A DNA stretch of 64,000 bases, from contig NZ_BQXQ01000002.1 in NCBI RefSeq assembly GCF_030159055.1, forward strand, positions 122,784 to 186,783. The letters run 5' to 3'. Numbering within the stretch: the first letter of the stretch is position 1; each line of letters opens with the position of its first letter. The stretch comes from Acidovorax sp. SUPP3334. GTDB lineage: Bacteria > Pseudomonadota > Gammaproteobacteria > Burkholderiales > Burkholderiaceae_C. The notes below the pieces were generated by a model. The model saw nothing but the letters and a program-made list of their open reading frames with translations, made no database searches and was not told the origin of the DNA. The translations under genes were made by a program, and so were the position numbers. Below are positions 1 to 8,942 of this stretch, piece by piece.

Positions 1-808
1 CTTCGTGCAGCCAGGCGCCGCTGGCCTTGCCGAAGTGACGCACCAGCCAGTCGCGCGGGCGCGCGGCGAGTTCGCCCACGGTGTGAATGCCATAGGACTG
101 CAGCTTGGCGTCGGCCTTGGGGCCGATGCCGTTGATCTTGCGGCAGGCCAGCGGCCAGATGGTTTTCTCCAGATCGCCCTCGTGCACGATGGAAATGCCG
201 TTGGGCTTGTTGAACTCGCTGGCCATCTTGGCGATGAGCTTGTTGGGCGCCACGCCGATCGAGCAGGTCAGCCCGGTGGCGTCGAGGATGCTTTTCTGGA
301 TGAGCTGCGCCAGCGACCGGCCACCATTGCGCTGGCCGCCTGGCACGTGCGTGAAGTCGATGTACACCTCGTCCACGCCCCGGTCCTCCATGACGGGCGC
401 GATGGAAAGGATCACCTCCTTGAACAGGCGCGAAAACCGCCGGTACGACGCGAAATCGACCGGCAGCAAGATGGCCTGCGGGCACAGGCGCGCGGCCTTC
501 ATGAGCCCCATGGCCGAGCCCACGCCGAACTGGCGCGCCGGGTAGGTGGCGGTGGTGATGACGCCACGGCCCACGTAATCCTTGAGGCGGGGAAACGCAT
601 CGATGGGGATGTCGGCCTTGCGGCCCGCGAACTCGGCGGCCAGCGCCTCGTCGGGCACGCGCCGCCCGCCTCCGATGACGGCGGGCAGGCCCTTCAACTG
701 TGGGTAGCGCAGCAGTTCCACGGAGGCGTAGAACGCGTCCATGTCCAGATGGGCGATGCGGCGTGGAAGGGTCGGTGCGGGCTCGGGTGAGGCGGTCACG
801 CCCGCCAT
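1..808 (-). CDS. dinB: DNA polymerase IV (Y family), 3' part cut by window edge
   Basis: Translesion DNA polymerase that extends past damaged or misaligned template. About 269 residues are visible from the ATG at 806-808 (N-terminus MAGVTASPEPAP); the rest of the roughly 360-400 residue protein lies beyond the left edge. The palm metal-binding motif is seen as LDMDAFYASVE near residues 21-31, and the second acidic pair as DRGVDEVYIDFT. A helix-hairpin-helix type stretch, INGIGPKADAKLQSYGI, marks the thumb. A downstream start at the Met of MDAFYASVE is possible, but the first Asp would then sit at the extreme N-terminus, so the upstream ATG is preferred. It is transcribed leftwards. The family call is firm; regulation cannot be judged because the gene is cut. 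Confidence 0.95.
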   Translation of the reverse strand, partial: MAGVTASPEPAPTLPRRIAHLDMDAFYASVELLRYPQLKGLPAVIGGGRRVPDEALAAEFAGRKADIPIDAFPRLKDYVGRGVITTATYPARQFGVGSAMGLMKAARLCPQAILLPVDFASYRRFSRLFKEVILSIAPVMEDRGVDEVYIDFTHVPGGQRNGGRSLAQLIQKSILDATGLTCSIGVAPNKLIAKMASEFNKPNGISIVHEGDLEKTIWPLACRKINGIGPKADAKLQSYGIHTVGELAARPRDWLVRHFGKASGAWLHE

Positions 809-911
809 TGTCCATGCGCCCGCACAGTGGCGCGCAGGCGGCGCGGGATGGCCCCGCGAGGCGGCGGAAACACGCCGGGCGGTGTGCCGCCCGGTGCCCG
901 CCGCCAGCCGC

Positions 912-2858
912 TCAGTTCAGGCGCAAGGCGCCTGGCTCGCCCGCCAGGCGGAACACGGCCACCGTGTCCACCAGTTGCTGGGCCTGTACCTTGAGGCTCG
1001 CAGCGGCGGCAGCGCTTTCTTCCACCAGAGCGGCGTTCTGCTGCGTGACCTGGTCCATCTGGCTCACGGCTTCGCCGACTTGCGAGATGCCGGAGCTTTG
1101 CTCGGCGGTGGCCGCGCTGATTTCCGTCACGATGTCGCTCACGCGCTGAATGGAAGCGACGATTTCGCTCATGGTGGTGCCCGCCTCATCGACCAGGGCC
1201 GAGCCGCGCTCGACGCGCTCCACGCTGTCGTTGATGAGGGTCTTGATTTCCTTGGCGGCCTCGGCGCTGCGCCCGGCCAGCGAGCGGACCTCGCTCGCCA
1301 CCACGGCGAAGCCGCGGCCCTGTTCGCCGGCCCGGGCCGCTTCCACCGCGGCATTCAGCGCGAGGATGTTGGTCTGGAAGGCGATGGAGTCGATCACTCC
1401 GATGATGTCGGCGATGCGGCGCGAACTGCCGTTGATGCCCTTCATGGTTTCGACGACCTGGCCCACGACCTCGCCGCCGCGAACGGCCACACCCGATGCG
1501 CTGCGCGCCAACTGGCTGGCTTCGCGGGCGCTGTCGGCGTTGTGCTGCACGGTGGAGCCCAGCTCTTCCATGGACGCTGCGGTTTCCTCCAGCGAACTGG
1601 CCTGCTCTTCGGTGCGCTGGCTCAGGTCGGCATTGCCCTGCGCGATCTGCAGGCTGGCGTTGGCCACGCTTTCCGCATTGCCGCGCACCGAACCCACCAC
1701 ATCGCTCAGGCGGTCGTTCATGGTGCCGAGGGCCTGGAGCAGCCGCGCGATCTCGTCGCGGCCCTGGCTCTGCACGCGGGTGCTCAGGTCGCCCTGCGCC
1801 ACGGCTTCGGCCAGATGCACGGCCGCCTCGACCGAGCGGGTGGTGGCCCGGGTGACGATCCACATCACCCACGCGGCCAGCGCCGCCAGCAAGGCCACGG
1901 CGCCCAATATCAGCAGCATGTCGCGGCGCATCGCCTGGATGCGCGCGTTCATCGTATCGGTGAGCACGTCGAAGGACACGGCCACCAGCGCGAACTGGGT
2001 GTCGATGATGCGGGTCATCTGCGCCACCCATTGGGTGGACGGCATGGACAGCGTAGTGGCCTGGATGACGTTTTCGTCGGCGAGCTTGAAGCCCTCTTCG
2101 GCCGCGGCCAGCGCGGCCTTGCGGGCCGCCTCCACCTGCGGCGGCAGGTTGCCGCCGGAGGCCAGTTCGAGAGTCTTGCGGGCATCGCCGTAGTGCTGGC
2201 GGGCGCGATCCACAAGCGTTTCGATGCGGGCCCTTTCTTCGGGCGAGGCATCTCCGCGGGCGAGCACCAGGGCACCGCGTGCGCGCATCTGGCCCAGCGA
2301 TTCGGTCAGGTGCGGCAGGTGGGTCAGCGCAGCCCGCTGGAGGAAGTAGCTGCCCGGATCCGAATCCAGGGAGATGCCGGAGCTGTTGGCCACGTCGTCG
2401 ATCAGGCCCAGTTCGCCCGCCACCAGCACAACGTGGCGGGCGTTGCTCTGTGCGCCCGTGATGGACTTTGAGCCCACCGCTGAAACCAGGGTACGCCACT
2501 CTTCAGACACGGCAGCCAGCTTGGCGGTCAGGGCACGGTCGTCGAGTCCGGTGGCAGCGGCCTGGGCCCGCGCGAATGCGGTTTCGACCTCGGCCTGCTT
2601 GGCTTGACGCGGTGTGTTCAGCGAGGCATCGCCCCCGAGAAACGCCGCAGACAGGCCACGATGCTGTTGCGTCAGTTGCACCAGCTTGAGCAGTTCCTTG
2701 GCAGGTGCGACGCCCAGGTTTTCCCGTTCGACAGTGCGCAGGCTGGTCCAGTTGACCTGCAGCAGCAGGGTGGTGGGAATGGCGAACATGAAAAACGCCA
2801 GCGCGCCGATGAGCAAGAACTTGTGCGAGATCCGGAGGTTGTTGATCCAGTGGGTCAT
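912..2858 (-). CDS. methyl-accepting chemotaxis protein
   Basis: Inner-membrane chemoreceptor of 648 residues that would signal to CheA/CheW. A first transmembrane segment lies at about residues 14-35, a periplasmic sensor of about 275 residues follows, then a second transmembrane segment at about 312-335 leading into a HAMP linker and the methyl-accepting signalling domain. The conserved hairpin tip ([19 protein letters not shown]) is at about 520. The sensor begins with [14 protein letters not shown] (63-76), close to the RGLSA motif of nitrate/nitrite-sensing NIT-type domains; the ligand is not known. The C-terminus is GEPGALRLN, so no CheR/CheB docking pentapeptide (NWETF type) is present. 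No other chemotaxis genes are nearby, as is common for such receptors. Confidence 0.93.
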   Translation of the reverse strand: MTHWINNLRISHKFLLIGALAFFMFAIPTTLLLQVNWTSLRTVERENLGVAPAKELLKLVQLTQQHRGLSAAFLGGDASLNTPRQAKQAEVETAFARAQAAATGLDDRALTAKLAAVSEEWRTLVSAVGSKSITGAQSNARHVVLVAGELGLIDDVANSSGISLDSDPGSYFLQRAALTHLPHLTESLGQMRARGALVLARGDASPEERARIETLVDRARQHYGDARKTLELASGGNLPPQVEAARKAALAAAEEGFKLADENVIQATTLSMPSTQWVAQMTRIIDTQFALVAVSFDVLTDTMNARIQAMRRDMLLILGAVALLAALAAWVMWIVTRATTRSVEAAVHLAEAVAQGDLSTRVQSQGRDEIARLLQALGTMNDRLSDVVGSVRGNAESVANASLQIAQGNADLSQRTEEQASSLEETAASMEELGSTVQHNADSAREASQLARSASGVAVRGGEVVGQVVETMKGINGSSRRIADIIGVIDSIAFQTNILALNAAVEAARAGEQGRGFAVVASEVRSLAGRSAEAAKEIKTLINDSVERVERGSALVDEAGTTMSEIVASIQRVSDIVTEISAATAEQSSGISQVGEAVSQMDQVTQQNAALVEESAAAAASLKVQAQQLVDTVAVFRLAGEPGALRLN

Positions 2859-3121
2859 AGGTCAATCTCACTGGCAAATGATGTCACCAGTTGTAAAAAT
2901 TAAAACACCGCGGACTTGATAGAAACACTCAATACCGGGCCGTAGGAGAATGCCCAATTTCACTTTTTTGCAGTCAAATCAGGCGATTCCATCATTTTAT
3001 TGACTCAAGCCGCGCAGCGTTGTTCACCGGCGTATTACACACACAGATACACAAAGATACTAAAAAATTTGACTTATCACCAATTCAGTGCATTGCGCCG
3101 AATGCACTGGATTGGTGCTTG

Positions 3122-3688
3122 TCAACGCACCGTGATGACGTCCCGGTGCATGGGCGCGAGAAGTGCCAGTAAACGGCCTTGCTGCGTAAAAGCAACGCCT
3201 TGCTCGTCCATCGAGTCCTGAAGCAACTCGACCAATACGTTGAAATCGCGCTTTCGGATTTCCAGGTCTGCGTGGGCCGACTTCATGTCCGCGCCTTCGT
3301 AGCGGCACGGCCCGCCCGCGAGCAGACAGACCTGGTTGGTCAGGCTGTCTTTCAGGGCCTGGGGCTTGGTTTCCTTGAAGAGGTGGCCGATGCGCGCGTC
3401 CTTGAAGGCGCGGTCCACCAGGCCATTCATGATCCGCGCAATGCCGGGCTGGCCTCCGAGCGCGTCGAAAAGCCCTTCTGGCGCGACCTTGCCCGCCGCG
3501 CCAGCGGCCACGGCGCCGGACGGGTCGGGCGACCCGGCAGGGCCAGGCGCGCTGGCAGCCCCCGGGGCAGTGGCCGCTGCGGGCGGCATGGCGGGCTGAA
3601 TGGCAGGCGTCTGGGCCGTGGCGCAAACGGCCACGAGCGTGATGGCGAGCCCGGCAAAGGCCGTCTTGGTGGGAGTGCGGATCGGCAT
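3122..3688 (-). CDS. secreted group I truncated hemoglobin
   Basis: A 188-residue protein with an N-terminal signal peptide (hydrophobic stretch at about 10-24, likely cut after CATAQ), an Ala/Pro/Gly-rich linker to about residue 70, and a truncated-globin domain from GLFDALGGQPGI onward. The glycine motifs typical of group I (LGG; AGGPCRYEG) are present and the proximal heme-binding His is His139 in SAHADLEI. By gap-free comparison with the family, the usual B-helix Phe-Tyr pair is replaced by Leu-Val (89-91), so the distal pocket may lack TyrB10. Export to the periplasm is unusual, as most truncated globins are cytosolic. It lies 43 bp after the DUF3034 gene and probably shares its transcript. 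AAGGAC serves as ribosome site. Ligand (O2 or NO) unknown. Confidence 0.88.
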   Translation of the reverse strand: MPIRTPTKTAFAGLAITLVAVCATAQTPAIQPAMPPAAATAPGAASAPGPAGSPDPSGAVAAGAAGKVAPEGLFDALGGQPGIARIMNGLVDRAFKDARIGHLFKETKPQALKDSLTNQVCLLAGGPCRYEGADMKSAHADLEIRKRDFNVLVELLQDSMDEQGVAFTQQGRLLALLAPMHRDVITVR

Positions 3689-3731
3689 GGTGCGTGCGTC
3701 CTTGTGGCTTGGCCCGGCTCGATTCAGAGGA

Positions 3732-4682
3732 TCAATAGGCCGCCTGCACCGACAGGTACAGGCCGGTCTGGCGTCGGTAGCCCGTCACGCCGGGCACGAT
3801 CAGCCCGAGGTTGACGTAGGCCAGCGTGATCGAGGTGTGCTTGTTGGGCGCCCAGGCAATGAACACATCGCGCCAGTCGTCCTCGCGCAGCGCCGCGCCC
3901 AGGCCCGCCGAGGCACCGATGGCCTGCAGGTTGTCGGGCTTGAAGCGGTATTCGGCACCGATGGCCAGGTCGCGCCGCAGCAGGTACGCCACCGAAATCT
4001 CGGGCTGCAGGCTGCGGCGGTGGCGCCCGGGCGCCGATCCGCCGAAGCCCAGCAGGCCATTCTGGTTGGCATTCGTGTAGCGCAGCGTGGCGCTCAGCAC
4101 GAGGTTGCGGTCCAGTAGGAGTTTCGTCGCGGTCACGTAGAGGTCGGTGCCACTGGTGTCGGCCCCCAAAAATTCGATGACCTTGCTGGCGGATGCCGGA
4201 TCGAGCCGTTTGTGCTCCACGCCCACCGCCACTTGGGGCATGGCGTTGTCGGAATCGAGCACCGCATCGCCGAGCAGGCGCACCTTGACCCCGACGATGT
4301 CCATCTTGAGGTGCAGATTGGGCTCCACCCCGAAAGCCGCCACGCCGTTCAGCGCCACCGCCGGGGCAGCGTCGAAGTTCTGCCGCGCCACGGAGACTTC
4401 GACCCGCTCGTTCCAACCCAGGGCCGCGCCGTAGCTGGTCAGCCCGTAGTCACGGGTGCGGGTGCGGGTGGTGAAGGCGCTCATGCCGATCTCGCCTTCG
4501 GTGGCGTTCGATCCCACGACCGCCCACGGGGTGAGGCCGCCGCCGGCCGAGCCCGCGATGTTGCTCACGCCGCCCGTCAGCAGCAGTTTGCCGGTTTCGG
4601 CCCGTGCAGAGCCCGTGGCCGCCACCAGCATGAAAAACCCGGTGGTCCAGGCCACCGCGGAGAACCAAGGATTGAGGTACAT
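3732..4682 (-). CDS. DUF3034 family outer-membrane protein
   Basis: A 316-residue exported protein: the signal peptide covers about 1-28 (cut near GSARA), followed by GKLLLTGGVSNIAGSAGGG, the N-terminal signature I associate with DUF3034. The rest has alternating hydrophobic and polar residues with many aromatic-ended strands and ends in YLSVQAAY, as expected for a beta-barrel with a C-terminal aromatic. No substrate is known for the family. It lies 109 bp downstream of the anti-sigma gene and 43 bp upstream of the secreted globin gene, all leftward, so the three probably answer to the same ECF sigma factor. Family assignment is from recall of the signature; the barrel is inferred. Confidence 0.8.
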   Translation of the reverse strand: MYLNPWFSAVAWTTGFFMLVAATGSARAETGKLLLTGGVSNIAGSAGGGLTPWAVVGSNATEGEIGMSAFTTRTRTRDYGLTSYGAALGWNERVEVSVARQNFDAAPAVALNGVAAFGVEPNLHLKMDIVGVKVRLLGDAVLDSDNAMPQVAVGVEHKRLDPASASKVIEFLGADTSGTDLYVTATKLLLDRNLVLSATLRYTNANQNGLLGFGGSAPGRHRRSLQPEISVAYLLRRDLAIGAEYRFKPDNLQAIGASAGLGAALREDDWRDVFIAWAPNKHTSITLAYVNLGLIVPGVTGYRRQTGLYLSVQAAY

Positions 4683-4791
4683 GGAAGGTCCGTCGGAAGC
4701 AGCGCCAGCCTGCGCCGTAGCACAGTGTTACCGATATCGTCCGATGGCGGAAGTCCGGGATTCCACCCGGCAGAAATGCGATGGTCCCGCG

Positions 4792-5604
4792 CTACAGCAT
4801 GCGCTCGATCAATGCACCCTTGAACAGCACCGGCCCGGTGGGGCCCGTTTCACTCGGCACACCGCCCCGCGGCTCCAGGCTGATCGCCAGCGTGGGCACG
4901 TTCTTGACCGCGCTTTCAGGCGTGCTGAGGGTCAGGAGCGCCTGCTGCCCGAGCACGCCCAGCGAGCGCGGACCGCCACCGGGCGGCAAGGCCCACAGTT
5001 GCAGGGATTGGTCGCTGCCTTCCTGGAAACCACCCACGCGCTGCAGCACCAGCGCGTTCTTCTGCGCATCGAAGGTAACGAGCATGGAGGGATCGGCCTT
5101 GGCGTCGGCCAGCACGGCCACATAGCGCACCTGCGGCGTTGCCGCCAGTTGCTGGCGCAGCTGGGCAATCTGCGCGCCGCTTTCGGTGCGCAGGTGCTGG
5201 TGCGTCTGCAGGCCCACCACCACGGCAGCCACGGTGGCCAGCGCGCCCAGCGCCGCCGCACCGCGCCACAGCAGCACGCTGCGCAGCCAGCCACCACCGC
5301 CGCTGTCGCGGCCATCGGCCTGCGCCTGGACGGCACCCTGGCGGGCGGCCCGCATGGCTTCACGCGCCTTCTCGGCCTGCACCAGGTTGTGAATGCGCAG
5401 CCACACCTCGGGCGGCGGCGCCTGCTCGGCCTGCAGTTCGGTCAGCCCGGACCAGCGCGACTGCCACACCAGGGCGGCGGCCCGCACACCGGCATGCTCG
5501 CGGGCCAGGGTTTCGAAGCGGCGGCGCGCACCGCCGCGCAGCGTGCCCAGGGCATAGGCGGCGGCCAGGCGGTCGAGGAGTTCAGGGGTTTTGGACAGGT
5601 TCAC
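4792..5604 (-). CDS. anti-sigma factor, RskA-like
   Basis: A 270-residue single-pass membrane protein expected to hold the adjacent ECF sigma factor inactive. The N-terminal ~90 residues are cytoplasmic and helical and begin with ELLDRLAAAYALGTLRGGAR, the sigma-binding start of the RskA type. One transmembrane helix (about 108-130, WRGAAALGALATVAAVVVGL) leads to a periplasmic domain with the RskA-type LQLWALPPGGGPRSLGVL segment. It begins 9 bp after the sigma stop, the usual sigma/anti-sigma pairing. No zinc-binding HxxxCxxC motif is seen, so it is not a ZAS-type factor. The release signal is unknown. Confidence 0.9.
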   Translation of the reverse strand: MNLSKTPELLDRLAAAYALGTLRGGARRRFETLAREHAGVRAAALVWQSRWSGLTELQAEQAPPPEVWLRIHNLVQAEKAREAMRAARQGAVQAQADGRDSGGGGWLRSVLLWRGAAALGALATVAAVVVGLQTHQHLRTESGAQIAQLRQQLAATPQVRYVAVLADAKADPSMLVTFDAQKNALVLQRVGGFQEGSDQSLQLWALPPGGGPRSLGVLGQQALLTLSTPESAVKNVPTLAISLEPRGGVPSETGPTGPVLFKGALIERML

Positions 5605-5613
5605 AGTGGCACC

Positions 5614-6189
5614 TCATGCGTAGCGCGACAGGCATTCGCGCAGCTGGCCCAGGCCCCGGCGGATCCAGGTCTTGACGGTGCCCAGCGGCAACCGCAATTG
5701 CTCGGCCAGTTCGCCGTGGCTCAGATCGCGCAGATACGCCAGGCTGACGACTTCGCGATGGCGATGTTCCAGCCGGCCCAGGCACTGGTGCAGCGCGGTC
5801 GCCTGCTCGCTGGCCTGGGCGATGTCCACCGGCGAGGGCACATCGGCCTGCAGGCTCTGCGCCATCTCGTCGTCGAACGCCTGGGTGAGCTGGGCGCGGT
5901 CGGCGGTGCGCCGGCGCAGAAAGTCGAGCGCCCTGCTGCGCACGATGAGGCCCATCCATGCCATGGGCGGGCTCAGTGTTTCGCGGTAGCTGCCGGCCAC
6001 CCGCCAGATGGTGAGATACGCCTCCTGCAGCACGTCCTCGGCCCATTCGCGGTTTCGGAGCACGCGCAGCGCAACCCCGAAAAGGCGCGACGACGTGTGG
6101 TCGTACAGACGCTTGAGGGCGGCATCGTCACGCCCCGCGACTTGGTCAATGAGTGCCATCAGTTGGGTATCCGTCAGGGAGGTGCTCAT
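5614..6189 (-). CDS. ECF RNA polymerase sigma factor
   Basis: About 191 residues from the ATG at 6187-6189 (MSTSLTDTQLMALIDQ). Region 2 is seen as LKRLYDHTSSRLFGVALRVL and the -10 recognition part as WAEDVLQEAYLTIWRVAGSY; region 4 ends with a helix-turn-helix, LPLGTVKTWIRRGLGQLREC. A GTG at 6214-6216 gives a 9-residue longer form with a hydrophobic MYFFSH start; neither start has a strong Shine-Dalgarno, and the shorter one fits the family. The order sigma, anti-sigma, DUF3034, globin suggests one autoregulated leftward unit. It resembles SigK-type ECF factors that pair with RskA-like anti-sigmas. Confidence 0.92.
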   Translation of the reverse strand: MSTSLTDTQLMALIDQVAGRDDAALKRLYDHTSSRLFGVALRVLRNREWAEDVLQEAYLTIWRVAGSYRETLSPPMAWMGLIVRSRALDFLRRRTADRAQLTQAFDDEMAQSLQADVPSPVDIAQASEQATALHQCLGRLEHRHREVVSLAYLRDLSHGELAEQLRLPLGTVKTWIRRGLGQLRECLSRYA

Positions 6190-6375
6190 GCACGCATTGT
6201 GTGAGAAAAAGTACACGATCGGCCATGCCCATCAGTACGGCAGGTGTGGGCTGGCGGATACAAGGCCCTCATGCTGGCAAGGGCTCTGCATCCATTCGGC
6301 CGATGCCCGCGTATTAAGGTGAACGGCAGGGCTCAGTCCTTGTCAGCCTCTTTTTCCGACCCACCAGGAGACAGC

Positions 6376-6552
6376 ATGCGAGACACCCGATCCAAGGCCC
6401 TTCCCTTGAGCCACCCGCATTCCATGAAGCGCCGCGTCGCCTTCGCCGCCAGTGCCGTGCTGCTGGCGGCCGGCGCGTTCTACGCAGGCAAGAGCGCGGT
6501 GGCGCAAGAACTACCGCCTCCCTGCTCCGCGATGCCAGCGGTCATCGGTTGA
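6376..6552 (+). CDS. small exported hypothetical protein
   Basis: A 58-residue reading frame with a good ribosome site (AGGAG at 6366-6370, 5 nt before the ATG). Residues 17-40 form a signal peptide or anchor (KRRVAFAASAVLLAAGAFYAG) followed by the short tail QELPPPCSAMPAVIG with one cysteine. No family is recognised. It is divergent from the ECF sigma operon, with about 190 bp between starts. It could be a real small membrane or periplasmic peptide; the only support is the ribosome site and the clean signal sequence. Confidence 0.45.
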   Translation: MRDTRSKALPLSHPHSMKRRVAFAASAVLLAAGAFYAGKSAVAQELPPPCSAMPAVIG

Positions 6553-6558
6553 CGCGGG

Positions 6559-6595
6559 CTTTTTGATCAGCGGCATTTGCTACAAATTTTGTAGC
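6559..6595 (-). repeat. interspersed palindromic repeat, copy A
   Basis: Read on the minus strand it starts with the palindrome GCTACAAAATTTGTAGC (6579-6595) and continues with a GC-rich half and a TGATCAAAAA tail. It shares the lay-out (GCTA palindrome, GC-rich middle, A-rich end) with six other copies in this window. It lies between the small exported gene and the dehydrogenase gene, which converge here, and could act as a terminator. Confidence 0.55.
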
Positions 6596-6645
6596 ATTAC
6601 TCCCTAGGGGAATATGCGCTGCGGCCATTTCTGATCTGAAGCCTC

Positions 6646-7806
6646 TCACACCGGATAGGTGCCCGGCAGCAGGATCGACCGGTCCACGCGGTGGATGTCC
6701 GTGTGGCCGCAGAAAGCCATGGTCACGTCCAGCTCCTTCTGGATGATCTGCAGCGCGCGGGTCACGCCTGCTTCGCCGAAGGCGCCCAGGCCGTACAGAA
6801 AACTGCGGCCGATCAGCGTGCCGCGCGCGCCCAGCGCCCAGGCCTTCAGCACGTCCTGCCCGCCGCGAATGCCGCCATCCATCCACACCTCGATGTCCTT
6901 GCCGACCGCTTCCACGATGGCCGGCAGCGCGTGGATCGACGAAGGCGCGCCGTCGAGCTGGCGCCCGCCATGGTTGCTGACGATGAGCGCATCGGCGCCG
7001 CTGGCCACGGCCAGGCGAGCGTCCTCGGCGTCCATGATGCCCTTGAGGATCAGCTTGCCGCCCCAGCGCTTCTTGATCCATTCCACGTCGCGCCAGTTGA
7101 GCTGCGGATCGAACTGCTCGGCCGTCCAGGACGACAGCGACGACAGGTCGCCCACCCCCTTGGCGTGCCCCACGATGTTGCCGAAGCTGCGCCGCTGCGT
7201 GCCCAGCATGCCCAGGCACCAGCGCGGCTTGGTCGCCAGGTTGAGCAGGTTGGCCACGGTGGGTTTCGGGGGCGTGGACAGGCCGTTCTTGATGTCCTTG
7301 TGGCGCTGGCCAAGAATCTGCAGGTCCAGCGTGAGCTGCAGCGCCGACACGCCTGCCGCCTTGGCGCGGTCGATCAGGCGCTCGATGAAGTCGCGGTCGC
7401 GCATCACGTACACCTGGAACCAAAAGCCCGGCCCGGCGTGCCTGGAGACGTCCTCCAGCGAGCAGATGCTCATGGTGGACAGCGTGAACGGCACGCCGAA
7501 TGCCTTGGCTGCGCGTGCGCCGAGAATTTCGCCATCGGCATGCTGCATGCCCGTGAGACCCGTGGGCGCGATGGCGACCGGCATGGCCGCCTCCTGCCCG
7601 ACCATCAGCGTGCGCGTGGTGCGCCCTTCCAGGTTGACCGCCACGCGCTGGCGCAGCTTGATGCGCTGAAAATCCTCGCTGTTGGCGCGGTAGGTGCTTT
7701 CGGTGTACGAGCCCGAGTCGGCGTAGTCGTAGAACATGCGCGGCACGCGGCGCTTGGCGATGACGCGCAGGTCTTCGATGCAGGTGATTTTGGAAAGATC
7801 GGCCAA
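6646..7806 (-). CDS. FMN-dependent alpha-hydroxy-acid oxidase / L-lactate dehydrogenase type
   Basis: A 386-residue flavoprotein oxidising an L-2-hydroxyacid (lactate or similar) to the 2-oxoacid. Family marks: MFYDYADSGSYTESTYRAN near the start, the catalytic His segment VSNHGGRQLDG, and the FMN phosphate loops WMDGGIRGGQDVLKAWALGA and LIGRSFLYGLGA. The start is a TTG at 7804-7806 (LADLSKITC), preceded by AGGAG with 8 nt spacing; no in-frame ATG lies near, and the much longer upstream frame has no family similarity. It stands alone, without lldP or a lactate regulator beside it, so the exact substrate is open. Confidence 0.9.
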   Translation of the reverse strand: MADLSKITCIEDLRVIAKRRVPRMFYDYADSGSYTESTYRANSEDFQRIKLRQRVAVNLEGRTTRTLMVGQEAAMPVAIAPTGLTGMQHADGEILGARAAKAFGVPFTLSTMSICSLEDVSRHAGPGFWFQVYVMRDRDFIERLIDRAKAAGVSALQLTLDLQILGQRHKDIKNGLSTPPKPTVANLLNLATKPRWCLGMLGTQRRSFGNIVGHAKGVGDLSSLSSWTAEQFDPQLNWRDVEWIKKRWGGKLILKGIMDAEDARLAVASGADALIVSNHGGRQLDGAPSSIHALPAIVEAVGKDIEVWMDGGIRGGQDVLKAWALGARGTLIGRSFLYGLGAFGEAGVTRALQIIQKELDVTMAFCGHTDIHRVDRSILLPGTYPV

Positions 7807-7984
7807 GGGGAATGCTCCTGGTTTTTTTCTGAAAGCCGCGCCCCACCACGGCGGCAACACGGAGCACGGGCATCGTAGCGGCTGCCCCCTGCCAGGGGCT
7901 GAAGACTTTTCCCCGGGGGTTGAGAAATTTTGAGGGCCGGCGCCACACCGCATGGCAGCGGCCGGATGTGAACGGCCCGGCCTT

Positions 7985-8845
7985 TTATCGGCGCGCCAGC
8001 GCCACACCCAGGATGGCGACCACGAAGCCCACGATCTGCAGCCCGGTGAGCGTCTCGCCGAAGATGAACCACGCCTGCAGGGCCGACAGCGGCGGCACGG
8101 CCAGCACCAGCGCAGCGGTGCGGGTGGCTTCGCCGTGGCGCATGAGCCAGATCAGCAGCGTGGCGCCGCCGATGGACAGCACCAGCACCGCATAGGCGAG
8201 GTAGCCCCACAGCAGCGGAGAGCCGTCCCAGCGCGGCTCGCCGAAGACCAGGGCCATGAGCACCAGCACCGCGATGGCGCCCACGTTCTGCACCGCGCTG
8301 GCGCTGCGCAGGTCGCCCGCCGCGAGCGGCGACTTCTGCACCATCGATCCCACCGTCAAGGCCAGAATGCTCCCCGCCGCCGCCAGCAGAACGGGCAGCG
8401 ACAACCCGGCCGCACCGGCGCTGACGGCCAGGCGAGGCCACAGCACCATCGCCACGCCGCTGAAACCCAGCGCCAGCCCCGCCCAGGTGCCCGGCCCCAG
8501 CCGGCCGCGCAGCAGCGTCACGGCGATGAGCGCCGTGAACAGCGGTTGCAGCGCCCCGATGAGCGCCATCACGCCCGAAGGCAGGCCCTGTGCCATGGCC
8601 CACCAGCTCGGCCCCACGTACAGGCCGCTCATGAGCGCGCCCGCGACCAGATGCAGGGCGATGCGGCGCGGCCCGCGCGGCCATTCCACACGGGCCCAGA
8701 GCGCCGCCGCGCCGAACAGCACGGCCACGCCGACGAAACGCGCCGCCAGGAACCAGAACGGATCGGCGTGCGCGGAAACGCCACGGCCCACGAGAAAGCC
8801 CGTGGACCAGATGACCACGAACAGCAGCGGAGCGAAGGCGGTCAT
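7985..8845 (-). CDS. EamA/DMT family transporter
   Basis: A 286-residue inner-membrane protein from the ATG at 8843-8845 (MTAFAPLLFVVIWSTGFLVG), with about ten hydrophobic helices arranged as two EamA repeats. The first repeat contains the ARFVGVAVLFGAAALWARVEW region, the second begins after about residue 145. Members export amino acids or other small metabolites. The in-frame extension upstream (31 Arg-rich residues) is unlike a membrane-protein start and overlaps the upstream spacer, so it was left out. The pbpC stop lies about 100 bp upstream on the same strand. Confidence 0.9.
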   Translation of the reverse strand: MTAFAPLLFVVIWSTGFLVGRGVSAHADPFWFLAARFVGVAVLFGAAALWARVEWPRGPRRIALHLVAGALMSGLYVGPSWWAMAQGLPSGVMALIGALQPLFTALIAVTLLRGRLGPGTWAGLALGFSGVAMVLWPRLAVSAGAAGLSLPVLLAAAGSILALTVGSMVQKSPLAAGDLRSASAVQNVGAIAVLVLMALVFGEPRWDGSPLLWGYLAYAVLVLSIGGATLLIWLMRHGEATRTAALVLAVPPLSALQAWFIFGETLTGLQIVGFVVAILGVALARR

Positions 8846-8942
8846 GCGGCGCTCCGGGGCGCAGCGGCCAACCACGGCGTGCGGCGCATTGCGCCACCGC
8901 CGCAGGGGAGCGCGGTGGAGGCACCGCGCGCGAAGCATCGTT

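Noticed and set aside
2859..3000. Sigma-28 (FliA) promoter for the chemoreceptor
   Set aside because: TCAAG is present on the minus strand but no GCCGATA-like element follows at the right distance.
6214..6216. GTG start for the ECF sigma factor
   Set aside because: It adds a hydrophobic nine-residue leader not expected for a sigma factor; the ATG at 6187-6189 fits the family length.
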